Assembly (NCBI GenBank): GCA_022747635.1
Contig: JAKTNV010000077.1
Location: 1,738,501 to 1,802,500, forward strand
Source of the DNA: Hetaerina americana
Lineage: Eukaryota; Arthropoda; Insecta; Odonata; Calopterygidae
Direction: 5' to 3'
Length of the DNA stretch: 64,000 nt
Positions 51,763-63,335 of this stretch are shown one piece after another. How positions within the stretch are numbered: position 1 is the first letter of the stretch; the number at the start of each line of letters is the position of its first letter. The notes beneath the pieces are model-generated. The model worked only from the letters and a program-made list of their open reading frames with translations. It was not told the origin of the DNA and did not search any database. The translations under genes and the position numbers were made by a program.

Positions 51763-54700
51763 GAAAAGTGCCAATACCCCTTGCCAAAAGTGCCAATACC
51801 GCACGATACACTTTGGGTTCTAGGTGAAAATCTAACTCGACACAAATCAAACAAAAATGATTCCATGGTGTGTATTGTTGTTCATTTTCATCAAATAAAC
51901 AAAATAAAACCCAGACTTAATCCTGAAAGACAAGAAATGAGTTTAAGAGATGCTTCAGCGCAAGTGTTAATGTTACTAAAAGAGCCCAAATTTCTAAAAA
52001 ATTGCGAAAAACAACAATCTTCTGTTTAAGAGTGAATGTTGAAGTGTTTAGAAGGAATTTATTTCTTTTTTAGAAAATTTAATTTTTCACATTTTTCCAT
52101 GAAAATGCCAATACCCTTTGGGTTCTAGGTGAAAATCTCACTCAACACAAATCAAACAAAAATGTTTCCATGGTGTGTATTGTTGTTCATTTTCATCAAA
52201 TAAACAAAATAAAACCCAGACTTAATCCTGAAAGACAAGAAATGAGCATAAAAGATGCTTCAGCGCAAGTGTTAATGTTACTAAAAGAGCCCAAATTTCT
52301 AAAAATATTGCGAAAAACAACAATCTTCAGTTTAAGAGTGAATGTTTGAGGTGTATAGAAGGCATTTATTTCATTTTTAGAAAATTTAATTTTTCACATT
52401 TTTCCATGAAAAGTGCCAATACCCCCTCCCCCTTTGGGTTCTAGGTGAAAATCTCACTCGACAGAAATCAAACAAAAATGTTTCCATGGTGTGTATTGTT
52501 GTTCATTTTCATCAAATAAACAAAATAAAACCCAGACTTAATCCTGAAAGACAAGAAATGAGCATAAAAGATGCTTCAGCGCAAGTGTTAATGTTACTAA
52601 AAGAGCCCAAATTTCTAAAAATATTTCGAAAAACATCAATCTTCAGTTTTAGAGTGAATGTTTGAGGTGTATAGAAGGCATTTATTTCATTTTTAGAAAA
52701 TTTAAAATTTCACATTTTTCCATGAAAAGTGCCAATACCCCCCCCTTTGTGTTCTAGGTGAAAATCTCACTCAAAACATATCAAACAAAAATGTTGCCAT
52801 GGTGTATTGTTGTTCATTTTCATCAAATAAACAAAATAAAACCCAGACTTAATCCTGAAAGACAAGAAATGAGCATAAGAGATGCTTCAGTGCAAGTGTT
52901 AATGTTACTAAAAGAGCCCAAATTTCTAAAAAATTGCGAAAAACAACAATCTTCTGTTTAAGAGTGAATGTTGAAGTGTATAGAAGGAATTTATTTCTTT
53001 TTTAGAAAATTTAATTTTTCACATTTTTCCATGAAAAGTGCCAATACCCTTTGGGTTCTAGGTGAAAATCTCACTCAACACAAATCAAACAAAAATGTTG
53101 CCATGGTGTGTATTGTTGTTCATTTTCATCAAATAAACAAAATAAAACCCAGAATTAATCCTGAAAGACAAGAAATGATCTTAAAAGATGCTTCAGCGCA
53201 AGTGTTAATGTTACTAAAAGAGCCCAAATTTCTAAAAATATTGCGAAAAACAACAATCTTCAGTTTTAGAGTGAATGTTTGAGGTGTATTGAAGGCATTT
53301 ATTTCATTTTTAGAAAATTTAATTTTTCACATTTTTCCATGAAAAGTGCCAATACCCCCCCTTTGTGTTCTAGGTGAAAATCTCACTCAAAACATATCAA
53401 ACAAAAATGTTGCCATTGTGTGTATTGTTGTTCATTTTCATCAAATAAACAAAATAAAACCCAGAATTAATCCTGAAAGACAAGAAATGAACATAAAAGA
53501 TACTTCAGCGCAAGTGTTATGTTATTAAAAGAGCCCAAATTTCTAAAAATATTGCGATAAACAACAATCTTATGTTTTAGAGTGAATGTTTGAGGTGTAT
53601 AGAAGGCATTTATTTCATTTTTAGAAAATTAAATTTTTCACATTTTTCCATGAAAAGTGCCAATACCACCCCCTTTGGGTTCTAGGTGAAAATCTCACTC
53701 GACACATATCAAACAAAAATAATGCCATGGTGTGTATAATTGTTCATTTTAATCAAAAAAACTATATTAAACCCAGAATTAATCCTGAAAGACAAGAAAT
53801 GAGCATTAAAGATACTTCAGCGCAAGTGTTCATGTTACTAAAAGTGCCCAAATTTCTAAAAATATTGCGAAAAAAACAATCTTCAGTTTTAGAGTCAATG
53901 TTTGAGGTGTATAGAAGGCATTTATTTCATTTTTAGAAAATTTAAAATTTCACATTTCTCCATGAAAAGTGCCAATACCCCTTTGTGTTCAAGGTGAAAA
54001 TCTAACTCGACACAAATCAAACAAAAATGTTTCCATGGTGTGTATTTTTGTTCATTTTCATCAAATAAACAAAATAAAACCCAGAATTAATCCTTAAAGA
54101 CAAGAAATGAGCTTAAAAAATGCTTCAGCACAAGTGTTAATGTTACTAAAAGAGCCCAAATTTCTAAAAATATTGCGAAAAACATCAATCTTCAGTTTTG
54201 GAGTGAATGTTTGAGGTGTATAGAAGGCATTTATTTCATTTTTAGAAAATTTAATATTTCACATTTTTCCATGAAAAGTGCCAATACCCCTTGCCAAAAG
54301 TGCCAATACCGCACGATAAATTTTGGGTTCTAGGTGAAAATCTAACTCGACACAAATCAAACAAAAATGTTTCCATGGTGTGTATTGTTGTTCATTTTCA
54401 TCAAATAAACACAATAAAACCCAGACTTAACCCTGAAAGACAAAAAATGAGCATAAGAGATGCTTCAGCGCAAGTGTTAATGTTACTAAAAGACCCCAAA
54501 TTTCTAAAAATATTGCGAAAAACAACAATCTTCAGTTTTAGAGTGAATGTTTGAGGTGTAAAAAAGGCATTTATTTCATTTTTAGAAAATTTAATTTTTC
54601 ACATTTTTCCATGAAAAGTGCCAAATACCCCCCCTTTGGGTTCTAGGTGAAAATCTCACTCGACACAAATCAAACAAAAATGTTTCCATGGTGTGTATTT

Positions 54701-56178
54701 TTGTTCATTTTCATCAAATAAACAAAATAAAACCCAGAATTAATCCTGAAAGACAAGAAATGAGCATAAAAGATGCTTCAGCGCAAGTGTTAATGTTACT
54801 AAAAGAGCCCAAATTTCTAAAAATATTGCGAAAAACAACAATCTTCTGTTTTAGAGTGAATGGTTGAGGTGTATAGAAGGCATTTATTTCCTTTTTAGAA
54901 AATTTAATTTTTCACATTTTTCCATGAAAAGTGCCAATACCCCCCCCCCCTTTGTGTTATTAGTGAAAATCTAACTCAACACAAATCAAACAAAAATGTT
55001 GCCATTGTGTGTATTGTTGTTCATTTTCATCAAATAAACAAAATAAAACCCAGAATTAATCCTGAAAGACAAGAAATGAACATAAAAGATACTTCAGCGC
55101 AAGTGTTATGTTATTAAAAGAGCCCAAATTTCTATAAATATTACGAAAAACAACAATCTTCTGTTTTAGAGCGAATGTTTGAGGTGTATAGAAGGCATTT
55201 ATTTCTTTTTTAGAAAATTTAATTTTTCACATTTTTCCATGAAAAGTGCCAATACCCCCCCCTTTGGGGTCTAGGTGAAAACCTAACACGACACAAATCA
55301 AACAAAAATGTTTCCATGGTGTGTATTGTTGTTCATTTTCATCAAATAAACAAAATGAAACCCAGACTTAATCCTGAAAGACAAGAAATGAGCATAAGAA
55401 ATGCTTCAGCGCAAGTGTTAATGTTGCTAAAAGAGCCCAAATTTCTAAAAATTTTGCGAAAAACAACAATCTTCAGTTTTAGAGTGAATGTTTGAGATGT
55501 ATAGAAGCCTTTTATTTCATTTTTAGAAAATTTAATATTTGACATTTTTCCATGAAAAGTACCTGTACCCCCCCCCCTACTTTGGGTTCTAGGTGAAAAT
55601 CTCACTCGACACATATCAAACAAAAATAATGCCATGGTGTGTATTGTTGTTCATTTTCATCAAAAAAACTATATTAAACCCAGAATTAATCCTGAAAGAC
55701 AAGAAATGAGCATTAAAGATACTTTAGCGCAAGTGTTAATGTGCCTAAAAGTGCCCAAATTTCTAAAAATATTGGGAAAACACAATCTTCAGTTTTAGAG
55801 TGAATGTTTGAGGTGTATAGAAGGCATTTATTTCATTTTTAGAAAATTTAAAATTTCACATTTCTCCATGAAAAGTGCCAATACCCCTTTGTGTTCAAGG
55901 TGAAAATCTAACTCGACACAAATCAAACAAAAATGTTTCCATGGTGTGTATTTTTGTTCATTTTCATCAAATAAACAAAATAAAACCCAGAATTAATCCT
56001 TAAAGACAAGAAATGAGCTTAAAAAATGCTTCAGCAATAGTGTTAATGTTACTAAAAGAGCCCAAATTTCTAAAAATATTGCGAAAAACATCAATCTTCA
56101 GTTTTGGAGTGAATGTTTGAGGTGTATAGAAGGCATTTATTTCATTTTTAGAAAATTTAATATTTCACATTTTTCCAT
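51763..56178. repeat. 14-monomer higher-order repeat (about 4.415 kb), copy 2
   Basis: Spacings are 338, 307, 316, 309, 308, 311, 312, 309, 340, 313, 315, 313, 316 and 309. Copy-specific changes include gtgtttagaagg at about 52045, cagtgcaag at about 52889, gtgtataattg at about 53733, agtcaatg at about 53895 and acaaaaaatgag at about 54441. The last few hundred bases switch to the path of the 42-kb block. Confidence 0.92.
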
Positions 56179-58085
56179 GAAAAGTGCCAATACCCCTTGC
56201 CAAAAGTGCCAATACCGCACGATACACTTAGGGTTCTAGGTGAAAATCTAACTCGACACAAATCAAACAAAAATGTTTCCGTGGTGTGTATTGTTGTTCA
56301 TTTTCATCAAATAAACACAATAAAACCCAGACTTAACCCTGAAAGACAAGAAATGAGCATAAGAGATGCTTCAGCGCAAGTGTTAATGTGACTAAAAGAG
56401 CCCAAATTTCTAAAAATATTGCGAAAAACAACAATCTTCAGTTTAAGAGTGAATGTTTGAGGTGTATAGAAGGCATTTATTTCATTTTTAGAAAATTTAA
56501 TTTTTCACATTTTTCCATGAAAAGTGCCAATACCCCCTCCCCCTTTGGGTTCTAGGTGAAAATCTCACTCGACAGAAATCAAACAAAAATGTTTCCATGG
56601 TGTGTATTGTTGTTCATTTTCATCAAATAAACAAAATAAAACCCAGACTTAATCCTGAAAGACAAGAAATGAGCATAAAAGATGCTTCAGCGAAAGTGTT
56701 AATGTTACTAAAAGAGCCCAAATTTCTAAAAATATTTCGAAAAACACAATCTTCAGTTTTAGAGTGAATGTTTGAGGTGTATAGAAGGCATTTATTTCAT
56801 TTTTAGAAAATTTAAAATTTCACATTTCTCCATGAAAAGTGCCAAATACCCCCCCTTTGGGTTCTAGGTGAAAATCTCACTCGACACAAATCAAACAAAA
56901 ATGTTTCCATGGTGTGTATTTTTGTTCATTTTCATCAAATAAACAAAATAAAACCCAGAATTAATCCTGAAAGACAAGAAATGAGCATAAAAGATGCTTC
57001 AGCGCAAGTGTTAATGTTACTAAAAGAGCCCAAATTTCTAAAAATATTGCGATAAACAACAATCTTCTGTTTTAGAGTGAATGTTTGAGGTGTATAGAAG
57101 GCATTTATTTCATTTTTAGAAAATTAAATTTATCACATTTTTCCATGAAAAGTGCCAATACCACCCCCTTTGGGTTCTAGGTAAAAATCTCACTCGACAG
57201 AAATCAAACAAAAATGTTGCCATGGTGTGTATTGTTGTTCATTTTCATCAAATAAACAAAATAAAACCCAGAATTAATCCTGAAAGACAAGAAATGATCT
57301 TAAAAGATGCTTCAGCGCAAGTGTTAATGTTACTAAAAGAGCCCAAATTTCTAAAAATATTGCGAAAAACAACAATCTTCAGTTTTAGAGTGAATGTTTG
57401 AGGTGTATTGAAGGCATTTATTTCATTTTTAGAAAATTTAATTTTTCACATTTTTCCATGAAAAGTGCCAATACCCCCCCTTTGTGTTCTAGGTGAAAAT
57501 CTCACTCAAAACATATCAAACAAAAATGTTGCCATGGTGTATTGTTGTTCATTTTCATCAAATAAACAAAATAAAACCCAGAATTAATCCTGAAAGACAA
57601 GAAATTTAGCATAAAAGATGCTTCAGCCCAAGTGTAAATGTTACTAAAAGAGCCCAAATTTCTAAAAATATTGCGAAAAACAACAATCTTCTGTTTTAGA
57701 GTGAATGTTTGAGGTGTATAGAAGGCATTTATTTCATTTTTAGAAAATTTAATTTTTCACATTTTTCCATGAAAAGTGCCAATACCCCCCCCCTTTGTGT
57801 TATTAGTGACAATCTAACTCAACACAAATCAAACAAAAATGTTGCCATTGTGTGTATTGTTGTTCATTTTCATCAAATAAACAAAATAAAACCCAGAATT
57901 AATCCTGAAAGACAAGAAATTTAGCATAAAAGATGCTTCGGCCCAAGTGTAAATGTTATTAAAAGAGCCCAAATTTCTATAAATATTTCGAAAAACAACA
58001 ATCTTCTGTTTTAGAGTGAATGTTTGAGGTGTATAGAAGCCATTTATTTCTTTTTTAGAAAATTTAATTTTTCACATTTTTCCAT
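55554..58085. repeat. Satellite B 8-monomer block, copy 3 of 3
   Basis: Offset from the second copy is about 13571. The left end (to about 55.8 kb, marker attgggaaaacac) belongs to the 4.4-kb tandem pair; from about 56.0 kb (cagcaatagtg) it follows the 42-kb copy. The monomer at 57771 is chimeric: its middle (aaatttagcataaaag, cttcggcccaagtgtaaatg) matches the preceding monomer type, whereas the 44.2-kb copy has gaacataaaag there. This looks like a gene-conversion patch. Confidence 0.82.
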
Positions 58086-59364
58086 GAAAAGTGCCAATAC
58101 CACCCCCTTTGGGGTCTAGGTGAAAACCTAACACGACACAAATCAAACAAAAATGTTTCCATGGTGTGTATTGTTGTTCATTTTCATCAAATAAACAAAA
58201 TGAAACCCAGACTTAATCCTGAAAGACAAGAAATGAGCATAAGAGATGCTTCAGCGCAAGTGTTAATGTTGCTAAAAGAGCCCAAATTTCTAAAAATTTT
58301 GCGAAAAACAACAATCTTCAGTTTTAGAGTGAATGTTTGAGGTGTATAGAAGCCATTTATTTCATTTTTAGAAAATTTAATATTTGACATTTTTCCATGA
58401 AAAGTGCCTGTACCCCCCCCCCCCCTACTTTGGGTTATAGGTGAAAATCTCACTCGACACATATCAAACAAAAATAATGCCATGGTGTGTATTGTTGTTC
58501 ATTTTCATCAAAAAACTATATTAAACCCAGAATTAATCCTGAAAGACAAGAAATGAGCATTAAAGATACTTCAGCGCAAGTGTTAATGTTACTAAAAGTG
58601 CCCAAATTTCTAAAAATATTGCGAAAAACACAATCTTCAGTTTTAGAGTGAATGTTTGAGGTGTATAGAAGGCATTTATTTCATTTTTAGAAAATTTAAT
58701 ATTTCACATTTCTCCATGAAAAGTGCCAATACCCCTTTGTGTTAAAGGTGAAAATCTAACTCGACACAAATCAAACAAAAATGTTTCCATGGTGTGTATT
58801 TTTGTTCATTTTCATCAAATAAACAAAATTAAACCCAGAATTAATCCTTAAAGACAAGAAATGAGCTTAAAAAATGCTTCAGCACAAGTGTTAATGTTAC
58901 TAAAAGAGCCCAAATTTCTAAAAATATTGCGAAAAACATCAATTCGCAGTTTTGGAGTGAATGTTTGAGGTGTATAGAAGGCATTTATTTCATTTTTAGA
59001 AAATTTAATATTTCACATTTTTCCATGAAAAGTGCCAATACCCCTTGCCAAAAGTGCTAATACCGCACGATACACTTTGGGTTCTAGGTGAAAATCTAAC
59101 TCGACACAAATCAAACAAAAATGTTTCCATGGTGTGTATTGTTGTTCATTTTCATCAAATAAACAAAATAAAACCCAGACTTAATCCTGAAAGACAAGAA
59201 ATGAGTTTAAGAGATGCTTCAGCGCAAGTGTTAATGTTACTAAAAGAGCCCAAATTTCTAAAAAATTGCGAAAAACAACAATCTTCTGTTTAAGAGTGAA
59301 TGTTGAAGTGTATAGAAGGAATTTATTTCTTTTTTAGAAAATTTAATTTTTCACATTTTTCCAT
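57771..59364. repeat. Satellite B 5-monomer block, copy 1 (offset about 2517)
   Basis: Starts 57771, 58086, 58399, 58718 and 59027 match 60291, 60603, 60916, 61232 and 61541. They also match 38184, 38496, 38809, 39127 and 39436 (offset about 19590). Markers: gttattagtgac, acgac preceded by tttggggtctagg, the long C-run with gggttatagg, ccctttgtgttaaagg, and a double-boundary unit. It contains the longest C-run seen, 13 C at 58413-58425. Confidence 0.83.
58413..58425 (+). repeat. Longest homopolymer C-run (13 C)
   Basis: Most B monomers carry a C-run directly after their start (typically 6-9 C). The cctgtac subtype has the longest, 9-13 C; another example is 12 C at 23312-23323. Lengths vary among otherwise near-identical copies, so they reflect slippage, sequencing error, or both. 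Single runs spaced about 312 bp apart do not make a G-quadruplex motif by themselves. Confidence 0.85.
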
Positions 59365-60290
59365 GAAAAGTGCCAATACCCTTTGGGTTCTAGGTGAAAA
59401 TCTCACTCTACACAAATCAAACAAAAATGTTGCCATGGTGTGTATTGTTGTTCATTTTCATCAAATTAACACAATAAAACCCAGAGTTAATCCTGAGAAC
59501 ACGAGAAATGAGCATAAAATATGCTTCAGCGCAAGTGTAAATGTTACTAAAAGAGCCCAAATTTCTAAAAAATTGCGAAAAACAACAATCTTCTGTTTAA
59601 GAGTGAATGTTGAAGTGTATAGAAGGAATTTATTTCTTTTTTAGAAAATTTAATTTTTCACATTTTTCCATGAAAAGTGCCAATACCCTTTGGGTTCTAG
59701 GTGAAAATCTCACTCAACACAAATCAAACAAAAATGTTTCCATGGTGTCTAATGTTGTTCATTTTCATCAAATAAACAAAATAAAACCCAGACTTAATCC
59801 TGAAAGACAAGAAATGAGCATAAAAGATGCTTCAGCGCAAGTGTTAATGTTACTAAAAGATCCCAAATTTCTAAAAATATTTCGAAAAACACAATCTTCA
59901 GTTTTAGAGTTAATGTTTGAGGTGTAAAAAAGGCATTTATTTCATTTTTAGAAAATTTAATTTTTCACATTTTTCCATGAAAAGTGCCAAATACCCCCCC
60001 TTTGTGTTCTAGGTGAAAATCTCACTCGACACAAATCAAACAAAAATGTTTCCATGGTGTGTATTTTTGTTCATTTTCATCAAATAAACAAAATAAAACC
60101 CAGAATTAATCCTGAAAGACAAGAAATGAGCATAAAAGATGCTTCAGCGCAATTGTAAATGTTACTAAAAGAGCCCAAATTTCTAAAAATATTGCGAAAA
60201 AAACAAACTTCTGTTTTAGAGTGAATGTTTGAGGTGTATAGAAGGCATTTATTTCATTTTTAGAAAATTTAATTTTTCACATTTTTCCAT

Positions 60291-61878
60291 GAAAAGTGCC
60301 AATACCCCCCCCTTTGTGTTATTAGTGACAATCTAACTCAACACAAATCAAACAAAAATGTTGCCATTGTGTGTATTGTTGTTCATTTTCATCAAATAAA
60401 CAAAATAAAACCCAGAATTAATCCTGAAAGACAAGAAATGAACATAAAAGATACTTCAGCGCAAGTGTTATGTTATTAAAAGAGCCCAAATTTCTATAAA
60501 TATTTCGAAAAACAACAATCTTCTGTTTTAGAGTGAATGTTTGAGGTGTATAGAAGCCATTTATTTCTTTTTTAGAAAATTTAATTTTTCACATTTTTCC
60601 ATGAAAAGTGCCAATACCACCCCCTTTGGGGTCTAGGTGAAAACCTAACACGACACAAATCAAACAAAAATGTTTCCATGGTGTGTATTGTTGTTCATTT
60701 TCATCAAATAAACAAAATGAAACCCAGACTTAATCCTGAAAGACAAGAAATGAGCATAAGAGATGCTTCAGCGCAAGTGTTAATGTTGCTAAAAGAGCCC
60801 AAATTTCTAAAAATTTTGCGAAAAACAACAATCTTCAGTTTTAGAGTGAATGTTTGAGGTGTATAGAAGCCATTTATTTCATTTTTAGAAAATTTAATAT
60901 TTGACATTTTTCCATGAAAAGTGCCTGTACCCCCCCCCCTACTTTGGGTTATAGGTGAAAATCTCACTCGACACATATCAAACAAAAATAATGCCATGGT
61001 GTGTATTGTTGTTCATTTTCATCAAAAAAGTATATTAAACCCAGAATTAATCCTGAAAGACAAGAAATGAGCATTAAAGATACTTCAGCGCAAGTGTTAA
61101 TGTTACTAAAAGTGCCCAAATTTCTAAAAATATTGCGAAAAACACAATCTTCAGTTTTAGAGTGAATGTTTGAGGTGTATAGAAGGCATTTATTTCATTT
61201 TTAGAAAATTTAATATTTCACATTTCTCCATGAAAAGTGCCAATACCCCTTTGTGTTAAAGGTGAAAATCTAACTCGACACAAATCAAACAAAAATGTTT
61301 CCATGGTGTGTATTTTTGTTCATTTTCATCAAATAAACAAAATTAAACCCAGAATTAATCCTTAAAGACAAGAAATGAGCTTAAAAAATGCTTCAGCACA
61401 AGTGTTAATGTTACTAAAAGAGCCCAAATTTCTAAAAATATTGCGAAAAACATCAATCTTCAGTTTTGGAGTGAATGTTTGAGGTGTATAGAAGGCATTT
61501 ATTTCATTTTTAGAAAATTTAATATTTCACATTTTTCCATGAAAAGTGCCAATACCCCTTGCCAAAAGTGCCAATACCGCACGATACACTTTGGGTTCTA
61601 GGTGAAAATCTAACTCGACACAAATCAAACAAAAATGTTTCCATGGTGTGTATTGTTGTTCATTTTCATCAAATAAACAAAATAAAACCCAGACTTAATC
61701 CTGAAAGACAAGAAATGAGTTTAAGAGATGCTTCAGCGCAAGTGTTAATGTTACTAAAAGAGCCCAAATTTCTAAAAAATTGCGAAAAACAACAATCTTC
61801 TGTTTAAGAGTGAATGTTGAAGTGTATAGAAGGAATTTATTTCTTTTTTAGAAAATTTAATTTTTCACATTTTTCCAT
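60291..61878. repeat. Satellite B 5-monomer block, copy 2
   Basis: Copy of 57771-59364. It differs in C-run length (about 9-10 C at 60930 against 13), in atcaaaaaagtatatt for the usual atcaaaaaactatatt at about 61021, and in the short monomer, where the usual catcaatcttcag replaces catcaattcgcag. Confidence 0.83.
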
Positions 61879-63117
61879 GAAAAGTGCCAATACCCTTTGG
61901 GTTCTAGGTGAAAATCTCACTCAACACAAATCAAACAAAAATGTTTCCATGGTGTGTATTGTTGTTCATTTTCATCAAATAAACAAAATAAAACCCAGAC
62001 TTAATCCTGAAAGACAAGAAATGAGCATAAAAGATGCTTCAGCGCAAGTGTTAATGTTACTAAAAGAGCCCAAATTTCTAAAAATATTGCGAAAAACAAC
62101 AATCTTCAGTTTAAGAGTGAATGTTTGAGGTGTATAGAAGGCATTTATTTCATTTTTAGAAAATTTAATTTTTCACATTTTTCCATGAAAAGTGCCAATA
62201 CCCCCTCCCCCTTTGGGTTCTAGGTGAAAATCTCACTCGACAGAAATCAAACAAAAATGTTTCCATGGTGTGTATTGTTGTTCATTTTCATCAAATAAAC
62301 AAAATAAAACCCAGACTTAATCCTGAAAGACAAGAAATGAGCATAAAAGATGCTTCAGCGCAAGTGTTAATGTTACTAAAAGAGCCCAAATTTCTAAAAA
62401 TATTTCGAAAAACACAATCTTCAGTTTTAGAGTGAATGTTTGAGGTGTATAGAAGGCATTTATTTCATTTTTAGAAAATTTAAAATTTCACATTTTTCCA
62501 TGAAAAGTGCCAATACCACCCCTTTGTGTTCTAGGTGAAAATCTCACTCAAAACATATCAAACAAAAATGTTGCCATGGTGTATTGTTGTTCATTTTCAT
62601 CAAATAAACAAAATAAAACCCAGACTTAATCCTGAAAGACAAGAAATGAGCATAAGAGATGCTTCAGCGCAAGTGTTAATGTTACTAAAAGAGCCCAAAT
62701 TTCTAAAAAAATGCGAAAAACAACAATCTTCTGTTTAAGAGTGAATGTTGAAGTGTATAGAAGGAATTTATTTCTTTTTTAGAAAATTTAATTTTTCACA
62801 TTTTTCCATGAAAAGTGCCAATACCCTTTGGGTTCTAGGTGAAAATCTCACTCAACACAAATCAAACAAAAATGTTGCCATGGTGTGTATTGTTGTTCAT
62901 TTTCATCAAATAAACAAAATAAAACCCAGAATTAATCCTGAAAGACAAGAAATGATCTTAAAAGATGCTTCAGCGCAAGTGTTAATGTTACTAAAAGAGC
63001 CCAAATTTCTAAAAATATTGCGAAAAACAACAATCTTCAGTTTTAGAGTGAATGTTTGAGGTGTATTGAAGGCATTTATTTCATTTTTAGAAAATTTAAT
63101 TTTTCACATTTTTCCAT
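61879..63117. repeat. Satellite B 4-monomer block shared with the 14-monomer repeat
   Basis: Spacings 308, 315, 308 and 308 from 61879 match 47687-48925 and 52101-53340. Shared markers are cccctccccctttggg, aaaacatatc, the short aaaaattgcgaaaaac region, gttgaagtgtatagaagg and gaaatgatcttaaaag. It ends where the array is disrupted at about 63.18 kb. Confidence 0.8.
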
Positions 63118-63335
63118 GAAAAGTGCCAATACCCCCCCTTTGTGTTCTAGGTGAAAATCTCACTCAAAACATATCAAACAAAAAGTTGCCATTGTGATTA
63201 TTATTGTGTTAATAATAATCCAATAAACCAATAATGACCAATAAACAACAATCTTCTGTTTTAGAGTGAATGTTTGAGGTGTATAGAAGGCATTTATTTC
63301 ATTTTTAGAAAATTTAATTTTTCACATTTTTCCAT
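63118..63335. repeat. Truncated satellite B monomer (218 bp) with filler sequence
   Basis: The unit begins normally (gaaaagtgccaata, C-run, tttgtgttctagg, ctcaaaacatatc) but after gttgccattgtg at about 63195 switches to about 50 bases unlike any other monomer. It resumes at aaacaacaatcttctg (about 63243). About 150 bp of the usual centre are missing. The filler contains a perfect inverted repeat and three ccaata motifs. Confidence 0.9.
63196..63220. repeat. Perfect inverted repeat in filler (10-bp arms, 5-base loop)
   Basis: Arm gattattatt at 63196-63205, loop gtgtt at 63206-63210, arm aataataatc at 63211-63220. It is followed by ccaata at 63220, 63228 and 63238. This is the only such structure in the B array and is unrelated to the monomer consensus. 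Confidence 0.9.
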
